Positions 62,239-64,000 of a stretch of 64,000 bases of DNA are shown here, piece by piece. The notes below the pieces were generated by a model. That model saw only the letters and a list, made by a program, of their open reading frames with translations. It ran no database searches and was not told where the DNA came from. Source of the DNA: Zonotrichia leucophrys gambelii (Eukaryota > Chordata > Aves > Passeriformes > Passerellidae); the NCBI RefSeq assembly GCF_028769735.1, contig NC_088175.1, positions 1,860,001 to 1,924,000 on the forward strand. The letters are read 5' to 3'. The translations under genes and the position numbers were made by a program. Every line of letters starts with the position of its first letter. Within the stretch, counting starts at the first letter, position 1.

Positions 62239-64000
62239 AATGACAACAAGCCCACTGATAACCTATTACACACCTTTTTCCAGCCTGCTCTGCAGCTCCA
62301 TCACTCATTGGAGCTGGGATTTATGCTTCCCACAAGTGCCAGTCTGATGCAGAGGAGATGTGAAGGCCACCTGGCTGGAGGTGGTGGGGAAAGGACAGAA
62401 ATGCATCTTGGAGCAGCAGCTTGGCCCTGCATCAGCCCCTCCACCTGAGCCCTGGCCCTGCCAGGATGTCATTGCTCTTCACACCCACGTTTCCTCCCTC
62501 TTTGCCCTTGCCCTCATCTGCATGAGCATCAGCTCTGCCAGGGACTCCTCAGCTCCAGCCTCCCTCCAGATGCCCACCAGACCCCAAGGAGGCTCAAGCA
62601 CCAGTTTGAGCAGCTTAGGATAGAACAGGTCCAAGCTCTGCCTGTCTCCACTAGAAATGAGGTCCTGCACAACAACTGCATTACCTCTGACACCTCCAGG
62701 GCCATGCACAGGCTCTCTTACCCTTTTTCTGCTGGTGGTAGTGATATATCCCTTTGCCACAGGAGACTCCTGGATTTAGGCATTGCAAACCCTAAAAATA
62801 ACAACTCCTGGAAGAATTGCCATTGTCACAAAATTTCCACCATGTCTTGGTGTTCTCCTTTGACCTTGCTTTTTCAAATGCAAGCTGTATATGATACGTG
62901 ATAATGTATTACATCAGGCTATGTATCAGTAGATATTCTCCAGAAGTTTAAATTTGGAAAAAGCTTTCAGCTTATTTCTGCAGAATAAAAGCCAGGGATT
63001 CACTGTATGGCACAGGGGAGATGTCCAGTATCTTTGAATGCTGCATGTCCAGCACCTTCCTCTGGTGCCCAAAGCTGGCAGGGCAGCTCAGCAGCCCCTG
63101 TCTCTAGTGCATACCTGAGCAAGATCTGGGACTTGCACAGAACAAGCCCATATCAGGAGCAATTTAGGAGTGATAATGAAAGGAGAAGTCCTGATTGGCA
63201 GAGGGAACAAGGGGCTATTTCTGCCCTCTGAGGCTGAGCCCAAATCCAGCTGTAGGAGGTGTGACCAGCTGTCTCTGAGCCAGGCTTGTCTCCAGCCCTA
63301 ATCTGGGTGATTTCACCCTAACATGGGGTGCAACACCCCTAGGATGGGGATGGAGGATTGCAAGGCTGTGGGCAGGTGTGGGGGTCATGGGGTCCCACCT
63401 GTGGGGCCCTGCAGAGTCTGGGGGATGAAATCACAGCAATGCTGCACCAATCCTGGTGATTTAACCCCAGCTTTGTGCTGGCATGGGCTCTTCCTGTGGT
63501 CATTTCCTTCCCTTTCCTTGACATGGGAGAGTGACTGCTGATATTTGGGCTACACACAAAATAATATGAGGGTGGTTTTTTTGTCCTGCAAATTCAATCA
63601 AGGTGTTGTTCTGGGGTCAGAAGATGAACAAGCAAACCTGTGGCTGGGACTAACACTGGTTGCTGCCTGCACGGAATGGGATTGATGGAACACATGCTCC
63701 TGTGGAGCAGAAGATTCCCCTGACAGTGCCTGACACCAGGGCCTCGGGGGCCAAAAATAGCTGGGTCTGTCACAGGAGGATGATACCCTGGGAGGCTGAG
63801 GCCACACCTCGAGGGACACTGTGTCACACAGTCAGAAACTCGAGTGCCTCATTTAGCATGCATTTCCCTGGGTTTCAGGAAAACTGCCTGTAAATAAATA
63901 TCAGATTGTTTGCTTAGGAGAAGAGGACTCAGCTAAAAACCTGCTGTGTTGTGCATGAGCATTTGGGCGTTCAGGGTCCTCACAGTGGGATAAGGGAGAG
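62239..64000. other. No gene recognised
   Basis: Mixed, somewhat GC-rich sequence. A 93-codon minus-strand frame at 62479-62760 next to the family B element could be a remnant of retroviral internal sequence, but shows no motif that I recognise. Nothing else is supported up to the right edge. Confidence 0.5.

Noticed and set aside
37500..64000. SYNE2 5' exons, expected next to SGPP1 in vertebrates
   Set aside because: Looked for the calponin-homology wording of the SYNE2 N-terminus and saw none. The gene probably starts beyond the right edge.
1..64000. CRISPR arrays, operons, bacterial or phage systems, tRNA or rRNA genes
   Set aside because: The tandem repeats lack unique spacers. The window is spliced vertebrate DNA, and no tRNA or rRNA signature was found by eye.

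Overview
This is a vertebrate nuclear window and almost certainly avian, probably a songbird. The evidence is the number of chicken-repeat-1 (CR1) LINE 3' ends closing on ATTCTATG/ATTCTGTG octamers, short solo LTRs of avian endogenous-retrovirus type, compact CpG-island promoters, AT-rich introns, and one spliced gene with vertebrate exon structure. Only one protein-coding gene can be supported. Most long open frames are artefacts of tandem repeats, LTRs or CR1.

The gene is SGPP1 (sphingosine-1-phosphate phosphatase 1), on the minus strand. Exon 1 is 36111-36704, exon 2 is 26252-26341 and exon 3 is 22478-23029. All introns are GT-AG and phase 0, and together the exons encode an intact 411-residue membrane phosphatase. 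All three PAP2-type lipid-phosphatase motifs are present; the third is split across the exon 2/3 junction. Its promoter is a CpG island at about 36.4-37.1 kb with two oppositely oriented CCAAT boxes. A second CpG-rich block at 37.44-37.7 kb lies beyond a CR1 insertion and holds a short ATG frame that could be the first exon of a divergent transcript.

Layout. 1-1410: a 39-bp minisatellite interrupted by an LTR-like element. 1.4-10.3 kb: mostly unannotatable sequence with one solo LTR (family A) and two CR1 copies. 10.33-11.52 kb: a minisatellite of about 36 bp abutting a CpG-island promoter (11.52-11.87 kb). The YY1 motif orientation there suggests leftward transcription. By synteny in vertebrates (WDR89 - SGPP1 - SYNE2) this may be the WDR89 promoter, but the WDR89 coding exon is not in the window. 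14.8-15.5 kb: a complete solo LTR with 6-bp target-site duplication. 15.5-22.5 kb: SGPP1 3' UTR and flank, low in repeats. 22.5-36.7 kb: SGPP1. 37-64 kb: gene-free flank, presumably towards SYNE2. It carries several CR1 copies, two more family A/B LTR elements, an inverted and tandem satellite of about 400 bp (54.17-55.87 kb), a duplicated AT-rich block (58.6-59.2 kb) and a pure GGGAA pentamer array inside an LTR.

No new multi-gene system is visible. The most interesting items are the donor-like minisatellite next to the CpG promoter, the inverted/tandem satellite, the hairpin-forming 39-bp minisatellite with higher-order structure, and several nested insertions dated by target-site duplications.
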